A DNA stretch of 64,000 nucleotides from Thermothielavioides terrestris NRRL 8126 (Eukaryota > Ascomycota > Sordariomycetes > Sordariales > Chaetomiaceae): positions 1,736,001 through 1,800,000 of the forward strand of contig NC_016460.1 of NCBI RefSeq assembly GCF_000226115.1. The letters run 5' to 3'. Position 1 is the stretch's first letter. Each line of letters begins with the position of its first letter. The position numbers and the translations under genes were made by a program. Under the pieces are notes generated by a model. The model ran no database searches. It saw only the letters and a list, made by a program, of their open reading frames with translations, and was not told where the DNA came from. Shown piece after piece: positions 22,797-32,894 of this stretch.

Positions 22797-24623
22797 ATGC
22801 CCACCATGGCTCCCGTCTCTAAATCCGCTGACGCAGAGGCAGACCTGCTCGCCGCGCTCGACCGGCCGGCCCTCCTCGAGCTGGCCGCGCTCCTCCGCCT
22901 CGATCCTTCCGCCCTGTCCTCCCCCAATGCGACGGCCGTCCTGCCCCAAGCCTGGCTGGACGCCCAACGGTCCGCTATCAACAGCAGGACCTTTCCAAAG
23001 GAGTTGCTGGCGCCGTCGCACAGCAGCAGCAGCAAGGGCAGCAGTACCAGCGGCAGCATCACCCGCGCTCTCACTCACCTCTTGCGCCCGGGCGCCGCCG
23101 AGACCGCCAACAAAACCCCCCAACCCCCCACCGTTCTCTGCCCATCCCACGCCGGCCTCGACCCGGCCCTGATCCACCACGTGCTCGCCCTCCTGCAGAC
23201 CGAGGTCTCGGTCCGCACCGACATCCTGCGCGCCTACGTCCGGCGCGTCCGCCTGCCCGCCTCCGACCCTCACCTCGCCCGCCTCCGCGAGCTCGCGTCC
23301 ACCCTCACGGGCCTCGCGACGCTGTGGCTCGCGCCGGCAGAGTTTGAGGCGCACTACGGCCGCGGCGTCGCCGCGCACCACCGCTTCGAGCGCGTGCGGC
23401 CGCCGCTAGGCGGCAGCGGCAGCGGTAGCGGCGGGTGCGCCGCGTGCGTGCTGGCCGTCGTGGGCGGGCGGCGCGAGGCGCTCGTGGCGCTGCGGGCGAA
23501 CGCGCTGGGGCGGGCGAAGGGGCGGGTGCCGCGGTTGGCTGCGATGGTGGAGGCGTGGATCGCTGTGTTTTTGCCGCCGTATTCTTCGTTGTCGTCGGGG
23601 TTGGGTTTCCAGCGGGGCGGGGGTGGGTTGGCCGTCGTGGAGGATATGAAGGGGGAGAGCGAGGTGTTGGCCGGCGAGGTCAGGGGGGTGAGGGAGTTGA
23701 TGCACCAGAGGAAGGTGGAGCGGAGGCAGAGGAAGGGGGAGAGCAAGAAGGATGGGGAGGAGGAGGGGAGGAGCAGGCATCGCGGTGGGTTGCCCCGCGG
23801 GACGAAGGTGGTGGATGGCATGCCGCTGCCGAACGTTAAGTTTGATGTGCGCGTTGACCGGCATGGCCAGGACGCAAGCAGCAGCAAGGACTACCCCGTC
23901 GGCGGCGCGGACGGGGCCGAGGACAAGGACCCCATTGCGTCGCTCATCAACGAATACGCCAACCACCGGATCTCGACCTCCCGCACTGACCATAACAACA
24001 ACGACAACTACGCACCCCCCGCAGCAGCCGGATCAATCTGGTCCTCCTCCATCTCCTCCTCCTCCTCCTACTCGTCGTCCCTACCCTCTCGCGCAACCGA
24101 CACCAAATCCGTCCTCGACTCAACGGGCACTTTCATCCCCGGGCGCACGTACTGGCCTCGCAGCCGCAACATCACCGCCACCGCCGCCGCCGCCGCCTCT
24201 ATTTCCGCCAAAAACCCCTTTACCGCCACAGCCGAGAGCGTGTACGACGACAATGACGACGGCGCAAGCGCCTCCTACCGCAGCACCTACCGCGCCGCCT
24301 CCCCGCCGCGGCACACCCGCACCCGCTCCCGCACCCAGGGCACCGGGCGCCGCCGTGCCGCCGGCACGGGTTCTGCTGCTGGTCCGGCAGGAGGAGGTGG
24401 TGGCGGCGGCGCCGCGAGTGACGACAACAACGAGACGGTGCGTATCTTCCTCGACCGCGACCTGGCTCAGGCTCGGGCGCAAGCTCAGGCTCAGGCGCGG
24501 GCTCAGGCTCAAAATCAGGCGCAGGCTCAGGATCAGGCTGCCTCGCGGCGACAGGCGGCGGGGCGAAGGCAGACGCGGCAGTCAGTGGACACGAACTGGG
24601 GGGATTTTTACCGCGGTGCGTGA
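22797..24623 (+). CDS. Unrecognised, largely disordered fungal protein
   Basis: Single-exon frame of 608 aa; I do not recognise the family. The N-terminal third (about residues 10-290) has helical, Leu/Ala-rich sequence with blocks such as LLAALDRPALLELAALLRL and EVSVRTDILRAYVRRVRL, and may be a folded domain. A charged segment follows, then Ser-rich and Ala-rich tracts, an RTRSRTQGTGRRRAAG stretch, and an Ala/Gln tract near residue 560. The protein ends NWGDFYRGA, a short aromatic motif that looks deliberate. Two in-frame ATGs (22797 and 22806) are close; the second has the better CCACCATGG context. A longer in-frame start at 22599 would add a leader without features. Transmembrane segments and a signal peptide are absent. 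Codon composition and the long open frame support coding. Confidence 0.7.
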   Translation: MPTMAPVSKSADAEADLLAALDRPALLELAALLRLDPSALSSPNATAVLPQAWLDAQRSAINSRTFPKELLAPSHSSSSKGSSTSGSITRALTHLLRPGAAETANKTPQPPTVLCPSHAGLDPALIHHVLALLQTEVSVRTDILRAYVRRVRLPASDPHLARLRELASTLTGLATLWLAPAEFEAHYGRGVAAHHRFERVRPPLGGSGSGSGGCAACVLAVVGGRREALVALRANALGRAKGRVPRLAAMVEAWIAVFLPPYSSLSSGLGFQRGGGGLAVVEDMKGESEVLAGEVRGVRELMHQRKVERRQRKGESKKDGEEEGRSRHRGGLPRGTKVVDGMPLPNVKFDVRVDRHGQDASSSKDYPVGGADGAEDKDPIASLINEYANHRISTSRTDHNNNDNYAPPAAAGSIWSSSISSSSSYSSSLPSRATDTKSVLDSTGTFIPGRTYWPRSRNITATAAAAASISAKNPFTATAESVYDDNDDGASASYRSTYRAASPPRHTRTRSRTQGTGRRRAAGTGSAAGPAGGGGGGGAASDDNNETVRIFLDRDLAQARAQAQAQARAQAQNQAQAQDQAASRRQAAGRRQTRQSVDTNWGDFYRGA

Positions 24624-25394
24624 AGAGGGAAGGCAGGTGAGTTGTCTATCCTATCCTGTTGTCCCGATCACTCGCTCTCCTTTTCCTTTCGGCCCCTCTC
24701 TCTTTCCTGACTTGACTGTGTATCCATCATCATTCTGAGAGGAGGAGCACTTCACACTTCTTGGGGAAATTTGGGAGTGATCAAGGTGGGTTTGGGCCCT
24801 TTCCGGCGGCAGGCAGCAGCCGGGTGTGTTTTGCGTCTCAAGGATCCGTTCTCCTCCTCCTTAGGATCCTTGCTTTAGGATGATTCAGAGAGAAAAGCCC
24901 ATTCCTGTTTCCTCACCTGTATGGAGCCCATCTAGAGAACTATTTAACCCACCCATAAAAATGGAAATCACCCCCAGATAGACTATCAATCACTTTGACC
25001 TACCCAACATCGAAGTTTACATTGCGTGACCTTGCGATATCCGCATTTCATGATGTGGGCGTATATGATGCTATTGTGATGACCCCCCGATGTGAACGCT
25101 TGAGTCAGAACAGCTGCAATCAGCTGGGCAGAGCAATGGGAGCAAAAAAGATGACCAGATCTTGATGCATACACGCCACGCCTACCACAACCTGCACATG
25201 GGAAATGAAAGAGGAAAGTATTCCCGCGGGAACTAGGTCAGCCTCGCCGGGGCCGACCAAACCATCTATATCATCTATCTACCCGGCCATGCACTATCCA
25301 ACCGCCGCCCATCCATAATGCGTCACGACACGACACGACCTATGGTCCTATGGCACATGTTATATATATAGTACACCCAACTCACGCATGTATA
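24624..25394. other. Convergent 3' region
   Basis: Between the stop codons of the unknown gene (+) and tRNase Z (-). No gene seen. A short TATATATATA tract (about 25362-25371) lies just beyond the tRNase Z stop. Confidence 0.55.
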
Positions 25395-28334
25395 TCACTC
25401 CTCATCCTCCTCCTCTTGCTTCTCCCCTTCCTGCAGCAGCTCCCTCAGCGCCGGCAGGAACGCCTTAGCCTGCTTGAACTCGCCCAGCTTGAGCCGCATC
25501 ATATCGAACGCGAACAGCACGTCGACGTCGCGGCTCTCCTTCTCCTCCTCCGTCCCCAGCGCCGCCTCGTTGATGACGGGCAGCTTGGGATACCGCTGCG
25601 AGAAGTGGGTCAGCAGGATCCGCCGCGCCCGCATCTGCCGCCCGACATCCAGCGCCTCGGAGAGGGTCGAGTGCTTCTTGGCCAGCGCGTCGCCGCCGAG
25701 CTCGTCCTCGAAGGTGCACTCGTGCAGCAGCAGGTGCGCGCCGCGGCCGAGCTCGGCGAACGTCGCCGACGGCCGGCAATCGCCCGAGTAGGCGATCTTC
25801 AGGCCGGTGTCTGGGAAGGTGAGGACCACCGCCGTGGCCTCGTAGCAGTGGTTTACGAAGCAGGCCTCGATGCGGGGAAGGCCGAGCGCCTCTGGGTCGA
25901 CGCCGTCGGGGAAGGACGTCTTGGTCAGGGTGCCCGGCATCGGGCGGCCGCTGGTGCTGCGGAGGGTGACGTGCAGCAGACGCTCCCCGCTGAGGTGCTG
26001 GACCGACTGGACTTCGCGCACAAAGTCCTGGTACTTGGGCGTGGCGATGATGGCCAGCTTGCGGTCGGCAGGGAGCGAAAGCTGGCGCCAGCGGGCGATG
26101 ACGCTGACGGTGCCGAGGTGGTGGTCGGCGTGCAGGTGGCTGATGTAGATAGCGCGGAGGTCTTTGAGGACTTCGTCGGCGCCCTCGTAGCCGAAGCAAC
26201 GGCGGAGCTGGCCGAGCGTGTTCTCGCCGCAGTCGAGAATGTAGCTGCCCCAGCCGGGGACTCGGATGAGAGTAGCCGATACGTTGCGGTACTTGGAGGG
26301 CATGGCTGAGCCCGTGCCGAGTGGGACAATCTCCGTCTCCGGACTGGGCAGGTCATGCTGCGACTTTTCAACCTCGGTCAGGAAGGACGGGGCCGCTATG
26401 GCGTTGCGTGCGGCGCTTGCACGCTCCAAAGCCTGCGGAGCGTACGTCATCAGCTCCCAGATCGGCCTTTTCGTATCCATTACAGGGACGACTCCGTCAG
26501 TGATGAACGTCGCCCTCGGAGCAAGCTGGTATTGTAACCCTGGTCGGCCGACTTCGGCGATGAGTTCCAGTTCCTTGTCGAGGTCCGATCGTGGTTTGGT
26601 GTCAAACACAGGGAGGGGAAATCTCTGCGGGTCAATGCCGTTCATCTTGATGAGCTGAGACGTAGGGGATTCTAGGCCCGGCACATTGGGGCACATGGCG
26701 CTACCGAGGATGATGTGCTTGATGGACGCGTGCGTTTTCATGAACTGCTGCACGCGATCATCGTTGGACACGGTGATGTCGTCGGAGAGAATCCAGTACA
26801 TGGTGTCGATGCCCTTCATGATTTCCGGATTCGACCACTCGTGGCGCTGGAGCAACGGGTCGATCAGGTCTGGAAACGGAATGTCCAGAATGGCGAAGCC
26901 ACGACCGTCAATCTGAGCCCCCATAACCATGTCTGGAGTGACGATGGTCCCGTCCGCCCCGGGCACGCTCTGCCCCATTGTGAGGCGCTTGAAGTCGGTT
27001 TTGACGACGCCCAGCTTGGTGGCAGCCTCGACATTGAACTTGCCGCGCCGCGGATGGCATTTGACGATGTAGCACATGGACCGCTGCGCCGGCGATGTGG
27101 GCGGCAGCCGCTCTATTTTCGCTGCCGGCCAGGGTAGCCGCACCAGAACGTTGATATCGGGGCAGGAGGAAGAGGAGGGGTCGGGCCCGTCGTAGGGCTC
27201 AATGTGGCCCTGGTCGTTTCTGATAAAGATTTTGGCGGGCAGCTGGACGTCCTTGAGCTTCATCTCGCGCAGCGTATCCAGATTCCACTTGGAGCAGAAC
27301 ATGTCCTTGACGACGGCCTCCCTGATTCTCTGGTCAGCCTCCTCCTCGGCGAGGTCCTGCTCCGGCTCAGCCTCCGCATCGGACGCAGGGCCCAACTTCC
27401 GCTTCTTCGGAGAGTGAGGCTCGGACGCGCTAGGTTTCAACGGTGTCACCGATACCGGGATCGACCAGACGCGAATGTTTTCGTCCTCGTAGTCTGGCTC
27501 CGCTTTGCTCTCGTCGGACCGGGGATCATGGCGCAGTTCTCTGGGATGGACAGGGAGGGCCTTGCGGAGGATGAAGCGACGGGCGGTGGCTAGCATGTGC
27601 ACCAAGTTCTTGCCACCGTGGATGTTGAGCTGCGCAGGGACGGACTTGGTGTCCTGCTTGCCCCGGCTGCGCAGCTTCGCGTTGACCTGTTCGAGGTCGG
27701 CGGCCGACGCAGCCTTGAGGTCGGCGAGTGTAAGGAACACGCCGAGCAAGCCGCCGGTGGCCTGCCAGTCGATGGCGCCGGAGAGGAAGATGTCGCGGAT
27801 CTTTGCGAGAGAGACCTTGCGCTGCACCATGGTCCGCTGCGTGCCCTCGGCGATGCGGCCAAAGAGGTAGCGCCGGTTGTCGAAGTGCAGCATGAGACAG
27901 GCCCCCGGCGTGTCGGCCGAGGGCACGCTCACGATCTGCACGTATGCCAACATGCCTGCCGCGGGACGGAGGACGGTGATGGCGGGGCTTTGGCTTTCGA
28001 CTGCGGGCAAAAGAATGAAGCGAGGTACTCCCGTGCGCCTGGGGAACCCGCCCTGCTTGACAGGCCAGGCGGTGACGTCGGGGAAGAGTGACCTCGGAAC
28101 GGTGGGCGGCGGGCGACGACGCGGCACGCGGACGAGCGGTGATGGTCTAGCGGCACCTTGCCCTCGTGCTAGGAAGCGAAATCCTCGGGCAAATCGGAGT
28201 TGCAGTTGCAGGTGCAGTTGCTGTTGCTGTTGGTGGGAGAACGTGGGCAGCGGCGGCTGCTTGAGTGTGAGCGAGAACCGCACACGCTGTGCTGCTGCTC
28301 CTGCTGCTGATGCTGCCGCCGCAGAGCCAGGCAT
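25395..28334 (-). CDS. TRZ1: tRNase Z, long form (ELAC2/Trz1)
   Basis: tRNA 3'-end processing endonuclease that removes 3' trailers from pre-tRNA. Single exon, 979 aa, of the long tRNase Z class: an N-terminal inactive metallo-beta-lactamase half and a C-terminal catalytic half. The catalytic metal-binding motif HLHADHHLGT is near residues 732-741. The segments PLGTGSAMPSKYRNVSA, GDCRPS and LLTHFSQRYP are further conserved blocks. The N-terminal half contains the flexible-arm-bearing homologous domain. The first 127 residues are rich in Arg, Ala and Gln and precede a second in-frame ATG at 27953 (MLAYVQIVSVPS), where homology to shorter proteins would be expected to begin. This suggests a mitochondrial form from the first start and a nuclear form from the second. 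Confidence 0.93.
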   Translation of the reverse strand: MPGSAAAASAAGAAAQRVRFSLTLKQPPLPTFSHQQQQQLHLQLQLRFARGFRFLARGQGAARPSPLVRVPRRRPPPTVPRSLFPDVTAWPVKQGGFPRRTGVPRFILLPAVESQSPAITVLRPAAGMLAYVQIVSVPSADTPGACLMLHFDNRRYLFGRIAEGTQRTMVQRKVSLAKIRDIFLSGAIDWQATGGLLGVFLTLADLKAASAADLEQVNAKLRSRGKQDTKSVPAQLNIHGGKNLVHMLATARRFILRKALPVHPRELRHDPRSDESKAEPDYEDENIRVWSIPVSVTPLKPSASEPHSPKKRKLGPASDAEAEPEQDLAEEEADQRIREAVVKDMFCSKWNLDTLREMKLKDVQLPAKIFIRNDQGHIEPYDGPDPSSSSCPDINVLVRLPWPAAKIERLPPTSPAQRSMCYIVKCHPRRGKFNVEAATKLGVVKTDFKRLTMGQSVPGADGTIVTPDMVMGAQIDGRGFAILDIPFPDLIDPLLQRHEWSNPEIMKGIDTMYWILSDDITVSNDDRVQQFMKTHASIKHIILGSAMCPNVPGLESPTSQLIKMNGIDPQRFPLPVFDTKPRSDLDKELELIAEVGRPGLQYQLAPRATFITDGVVPVMDTKRPIWELMTYAPQALERASAARNAIAAPSFLTEVEKSQHDLPSPETEIVPLGTGSAMPSKYRNVSATLIRVPGWGSYILDCGENTLGQLRRCFGYEGADEVLKDLRAIYISHLHADHHLGTVSVIARWRQLSLPADRKLAIIATPKYQDFVREVQSVQHLSGERLLHVTLRSTSGRPMPGTLTKTSFPDGVDPEALGLPRIEACFVNHCYEATAVVLTFPDTGLKIAYSGDCRPSATFAELGRGAHLLLHECTFEDELGGDALAKKHSTLSEALDVGRQMRARRILLTHFSQRYPKLPVINEAALGTEEEKESRDVDVLFAFDMMRLKLGEFKQAKAFLPALRELLQEGEKQEEEDEE

Positions 28335-28859
28335 CTAGGGTCCAAGTCCTCCACACGCCGCTTTCCTGGCTGTTCGTCCGCCAAAAACCCGTGGCGTCAT
28401 AGGGCCTGGCGGCGTGGGAAAGACCAAATGGGAACACTGAGCGGGCTTGACCGGTGTGACTCAACTGCGACCTCCGTGGTGGCAGGCGTGTTGTTGGAAG
28501 GCACGTCCTCCCATTTTCCATTCTGCACGCCGAATAGCGAGTCAAGGTCTGGGTCGGTTGCCGGATGTGGCAAGCGGTGTCAAGGTCACCAGTGGGAGGT
28601 GGATACCTATTGAAGGGTTAGGGTCAGACTGGTTGTTGTCTGCAAAAGTCAGGTATTGCCCTTCTCACTCCTTTTTCACTTTCCGCCCATGTAACAGATG
28701 GAAATTTCCTTCTATAACGGCCCATGCTGTCTATAATGGAGGTATCCATGCAGCAGTACAATCATTACCCGTATGTAAAGTGTGGGCGTTACCCGCCAGT
28801 TGCATATTCGTCCACCCGCTTCGTTCGAGCCCCCGAGTATCCCTACACAGTACTCGGTT
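28335..28859. other. tRNase Z upstream region / APP1 3' flank
   Basis: About 525 bp with no gene. It holds the promoter of the tRNase Z gene and the 3' flank of the APP1-type gene, both on the minus strand. Confidence 0.55.
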
Positions 28860-31289
28860 CTACCTGTATACCCTATCTCCGTTATTCCTATTCTGACCTC
28901 CTCCCTCCTCCATGTCCCTCAGCGCCTCCCTGACGATCCCCTCCGCCTCAGCCACCACATCGTCTCCGCGCCGCCAGGTGTACAGCTTGACGCCGCGCGC
29001 ATCCAGGATCTCGTGCGCCCGCGCCAGCCGCCGCAGCCACAAGTCCACTTTCTTGTTGGCTGCTGCCGTGGCTGCCGGGCCATTGCTCGCCGGCGGCGTC
29101 GCCGTGGCTACTCTTCTGGCAGGGTAGTATGTGCTAGCCGTGGCCGGGAGCGGCTCTGTTTCGGCAATGTCCGCATTGCCATTGTCGCTGCCGCTCCGCT
29201 GTCGCTCTTGCTGTAGCTGTTGCTGCAAGTGCTGCTGCGGTGACGCCAGCGGGACAGTGCCACGGCGCCGCGGAGGTGGAGGTGGATGAGGGACAGGCCT
29301 GGAACTGCTTGAGGGCGTGCTTCGTGACGTGTCTGGCTGGGAGACTGCGCCGTGGCTGGTTTCGGACAGCGAGGGAGAAGATGCTTTTTGACTATGGATG
29401 GTGCCAACGTCCGAGGGGAAGCTCCGCAACGCAGGAGGCTTGGTCGGACGAGGTGGTGGTGGCTTGCGTGGCATGCCGGCCGTGTCGGTTTTCGGGCCGT
29501 CCTCATTGCTCTGAACGGGACTGGCCGGCGCAGATCCGCCATCCAAGTCTATAAGCGTTCCCATTCTGGGTCCCCTTGGAGGCGGAGGCGGAGGCGGAGC
29601 TATAACCCGAGGAGGGAGCTGCGGCCTCTTATCGGGCTCATCACCGGACTGTGGGTTCTCTAACCTGGCCCTGGCGCTCTCCTGTCTGCTGCGTTGTCCT
29701 GAGTCGACGCTGAAAGATGTGTCGAAGAACCCTGTCGGGTCAGGCGTAGTGACGTCGCGTATGAAGACGGCCAGAATCCGCCCGGGATTGGCCAGTACGA
29801 GGTCGGTGTACACCTCCAGATCCGCCTCGCCGCTGTCGCCAACGAGCAGGAACTTCCTCTGCGGAAAATCCCGGATGATGGCCTCCAGCGTTCCCTTCTT
29901 TCTTTCCGCCACCGGCTCGAAGATGCCCTGTAGCATGCCGCTGTACTGCTTCAGATGTACCGATCCTTGAGGCAGGCCGGCCGTCCGGAAAAACGTGGCT
30001 AGGACGGGGAACAGTTGCCACGGGCTGTTGGAACAGAAATGCAACTTGACGCCCATCGCGTCCATCCTGCGGTACCACTCCTTGACACCGTCGACGGTGA
30101 GGTCGGCCAGGTCGCGCACAAACGTGTTCCTGAAGATCTCGCGGGCGCCCATCCAAATATTTGACCGCTTGATAGTGTCGTCAATGTCGCTGATGAGACT
30201 GACGCCCCTGGACTCGATGACCTCGACCGGCCTGGTGGTCGAGATGTTCTCGTTGGCCAGCACCCGTACCTCTGTCGGCACGAAGTCGAGAGCGACACGA
30301 GCGCTGAAGTGGCCCGAGTCATCCGTGACGACTGTGTGAGACCGTGACTGCTCGTCGTTGTAGAAGAAGAGGGTGATGGGGAGCTGCGACAAGGGCGTGG
30401 TCATGAACGGTCCCAGGCGCGCCATGAGATTCGCGTTGGCGACGGCGAGCTCTGCGTCGGTCATGTCTGACTGTGACATGGAGGGCGTCCTGCCGGACAA
30501 GGTCGGCGACGGCGGCGGTGAAACGGGGCTATGCTCACCCGCCTTGGCGCCGTTCGGAGACTCGCTGTAGCCTCCTCGCGTGGCCACCTCTTTCTCGTCT
30601 TGCCCTCGCTTCTCGATTTCCCGGGCCTCGCGCGCAATCCTCTGCTCCTCCCTAATCTCCTCGTACCGCTCATGCGAGCTTGCCACCGTTTCCGTCTGGG
30701 CTGTCGTCGGCGCCGGAATCCCACTAAGCTTCCTTGCGAGACCAAGCAGCATGCGATTACGCCGCGTCATCGGCCCCTTGCTCGGCATGTAGATCCATCC
30801 CCTGACGTCGACGTCCACGATCGCCTTCTCGTCCTCAACACGCGCCCACTCCTGCCTCCAGTACTCCTCCTCGGTCATGCCCATCTGCGCAGCACCGGCC
30901 ACCTGGAATGACTGGCCCGGCGGGAACCTGCCCGCGGGCCCAGCACCCCTTACATGCCTCTTCGCGTATGTTGGGAAGAGCACCATCTGCTCCGCTCCTT
31001 TCGTGACGATTTCCACCAGTGGAAAAGCCTCGGGGATTGAGACCTGCGATTCCGCCCCTCCAACTCCTCGACTCCGCGAGTTGTTATACTGCTCTCTCAG
31101 CTCGCTCGCGGCCGCCATGCCGGCTCGGTAAACACTCCCCGCCACGGCCGCCAGCTTCCTGCGCCTGGCCCCGCGCTCCGGAGCAGCAGCAGCAGCAGCA
31201 GCAGCCTGCGACGGCGGCGGGGTGCCGTCTCTCGACCCGGTCCCGTACGCCCCGTATCCATACCCATGCCCATGCCCGTACTGCGCCAT
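28860..31289 (-). CDS. APP1: App1-type phosphatidate phosphatase (DUF2183)
   Basis: Phosphatidate phosphatase of the actin-patch App1 family, which dephosphorylates phosphatidic acid to diacylglycerol at endocytic sites. The catalytic HAD motif SDIDDTIKRS is near residues 364-373. It is followed by the family blocks FRNTFVRDLADLTVDGVKEW, HFCSNSPWQLFPVL and RKFLLVGDSGEADLEVY. The N-terminal block RRRKLAAVAGSVYRAG is typical of fungal members. A poly-Ala run is encoded by a GCA repeat (31182-31204). The C terminus is Pro-rich (likely SH3-binding) and ends in a Leu/Arg helical segment. From the first ATG (31289) the protein has 809 aa. The same frame stays open for about 160 codons upstream without any ATG and looks protein-like. 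A CTG at 31733 in an ACCCTGG context could start a 148-residue extension. Confidence 0.85.
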   Translation of the reverse strand: MAQYGHGHGYGYGAYGTGSRDGTPPPSQAAAAAAAAPERGARRRKLAAVAGSVYRAGMAAASELREQYNNSRSRGVGGAESQVSIPEAFPLVEIVTKGAEQMVLFPTYAKRHVRGAGPAGRFPPGQSFQVAGAAQMGMTEEEYWRQEWARVEDEKAIVDVDVRGWIYMPSKGPMTRRNRMLLGLARKLSGIPAPTTAQTETVASSHERYEEIREEQRIAREAREIEKRGQDEKEVATRGGYSESPNGAKAGEHSPVSPPPSPTLSGRTPSMSQSDMTDAELAVANANLMARLGPFMTTPLSQLPITLFFYNDEQSRSHTVVTDDSGHFSARVALDFVPTEVRVLANENISTTRPVEVIESRGVSLISDIDDTIKRSNIWMGAREIFRNTFVRDLADLTVDGVKEWYRRMDAMGVKLHFCSNSPWQLFPVLATFFRTAGLPQGSVHLKQYSGMLQGIFEPVAERKKGTLEAIIRDFPQRKFLLVGDSGEADLEVYTDLVLANPGRILAVFIRDVTTPDPTGFFDTSFSVDSGQRSRQESARARLENPQSGDEPDKRPQLPPRVIAPPPPPPPRGPRMGTLIDLDGGSAPASPVQSNEDGPKTDTAGMPRKPPPPRPTKPPALRSFPSDVGTIHSQKASSPSLSETSHGAVSQPDTSRSTPSSSSRPVPHPPPPPRRRGTVPLASPQQHLQQQLQQERQRSGSDNGNADIAETEPLPATASTYYPARRVATATPPASNGPAATAAANKKVDLWLRRLARAHEILDARGVKLYTWRRGDDVVAEAEGIVREALRDMEEGGGQNRNNGDRVYR

Positions 31290-31987
31290 CTTCTGTCCTT
31301 CCTGTAGCGCTAGTCCGTGCGCCCGTCCGCGACCCGGTCCGGGACCGTCAGCCAAGCCCTGCCCGCCACCGTTCCCACCGGCATCCCCACCGCACAACCA
31401 CCGCTCGCGCTGCCGCCGGCGCTGCTGCGACAGCAGCAGGAGGCGCTGGCGCTGGCGGCGCGCGGCGAGCAGCAGCCGGTAGACGCGGGCCTGCAGGCCG
31501 AGCCTGTAGCGCGGGAGGACGTCGAGGCGCAGGCGCAGCAGCCGGTCGCGGTAGCGGTCGCGGAGGGCGCGGAGGAGCCGGGAGAGCGGGGAGGAGGATG
31601 AGTTGACTTGGTGGCGGGATCGCGCGGGAGGGTAAGGCTGAGGCGGGCGCGGGGAGGGCGGCAGAGGTTGGTGCTGGGGGAGGCGCTTGAAGCGGGCGCG
31701 GGAGACGAGCGGTGGGGGTTTGAAGGGAGCCAGGGTTGGTTTCGTTTTCGGCTTGCTTGTTGGTCGAGGTTGAGGTTAAGGTTGAGCTTACGGTGCAGGT
31801 GTTCGGGTGGGATCGAGGCTTGTTTGTGGGTGTTATCAGGCGAGGCAAAGCAAAGCAAGGCAGGCCAGCCGGGTTGCGGATGGCGGATGTCTCTTCGGGC
31901 TCAATTGCTGCGCGACTGAGCGGTTGAGATGCGGAATGTCAAGCGGGTCTGGAGCGATAACCAGGGTTCGTTCTCGACTCAGGTGGG
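31290..31987. other. APP1 upstream region with AUG-less open frame
   Basis: Contains an open frame continuous with APP1 (31290 to about 31770, minus strand) with Leu/Arg-rich and Pro-rich content but no ATG. The rest is the presumed promoter up to MITE copy 3; its target-site copy CAGGTGGG is at 31980-31987. Confidence 0.5.
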
Positions 31988-32391
31988 GCTGGATCTTAAA
32001 GAGGTCCCGCCAAGACTAATTTCGGCCAATTGTCGGCAATGTTTTTACAGCGTCAGTACCCCGCCAAGACCGCCAAGGGGTTTGCACTATCGCCACGGGT
32101 TAGCCACGGGTTAGTTCGCCAGGGGTACGGGGGGCGGCGTCAGCCCCCCGCTGGTTAGGGTTCGGGTTAATGGTTAGGATTCGGGTTAAGGTTAGGGTAC
32201 GGGTTAACTTCGTTTCCTTTTTTTTCGATTTGGTTGAGGTTTCGCGAAGTTGTTGCTACGAGTCTTTGCAATTCTTCGTTGTTGATGTTGCTCGAAGTCG
32301 TGGCGACCCCGCTCACCCCGTGGCGATTTGTAAATACTTGTAAGCGGTAGGTTCCGAAATTAGTCTTGGCGGGACCTCTTTAAGGATAACC
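31988..32391 (+). mobile_element. MITE copy 3
   Basis: 404-bp member of the four-copy family. Outer ends are GCTGGATC (left) and GGTTATCC (right, reverse complement); the inner repeat is TTAAAGAGGTCCCGCCAAGA. It is flanked by the exact 8-bp direct repeat CAGGTGGG at 31980-31987 and 32392-32399. The interior carries GGTTAGGGTTCGGG-type telomere-like repeats (about 32153-32205). It lies in the APP1 upstream region, inverted relative to copy 4 on the other side of DRS1. Confidence 0.94.
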
Positions 32392-32894
32392 CAGGTGGGT
32401 GCAGCAGTGCTCCAACTCGGGTAGCAATGCTTGGCGCTGACGTCTCGAGGACCCAATAACGCCATGGGTGGATCCGTAATCCTTCCCAATTAGTAGGTAC
32501 CTTCACAACTTTGAACTGAGAGCTCCGCCCAAAGGCCTGTCACTGATCATCTGGGGTCTCACCTTCGATGAACTGATGAAACAACGTCTGTAGACAGTAG
32601 AGGAAACGATTACAATCGCATCTCCAAAGTGCTGTGTAACGCTCTTAGCCAAGAGCGTGGCCGCGGTCACTGACTTGGGCATGCTAGCATGCTTATAGCC
32701 CCCACCTGCAATTAACCAGCTTCCTCGACTTGCTCTATATTGATTTCGAGGTCCAATGGGTAGCAACAATGCAAGTACTGTATGTATATACAAGTCGTCG
32801 ACTTAGCTACCTCCCATCGGGTACAGCACGTCAAGCGTGAACGCTCGCAGAGGGCGCAACATCAATACATGGCTCCGGGAAGACCCACAAGACC
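32392..32894. other. Interval between MITE copy 3 and DRS1 stop
   Basis: About 500 bp with no gene; 3' flank of DRS1. Begins with the right-hand target-site copy of MITE copy 3. Confidence 0.55.

Noticed and set aside
28130..28200. tRNA-like GGTCTAGCGGCA sequence
   Set aside because: It lies inside the tRNase Z coding frame and the surrounding bases cannot fold as tRNA arms.
31310..31858. Alternative minus-strand frames overlapping the APP1 upstream region
   Set aside because: Frames rich in Ser/Ala/Cys are shadows; only the frame continuous with APP1 looks protein-like.
31988..32114. Small ORF repeated in MITE copies 3 and 4
   Set aside because: Identical peptides arise because the same element sequence is present twice; no evidence of translation or of a transposase motif.
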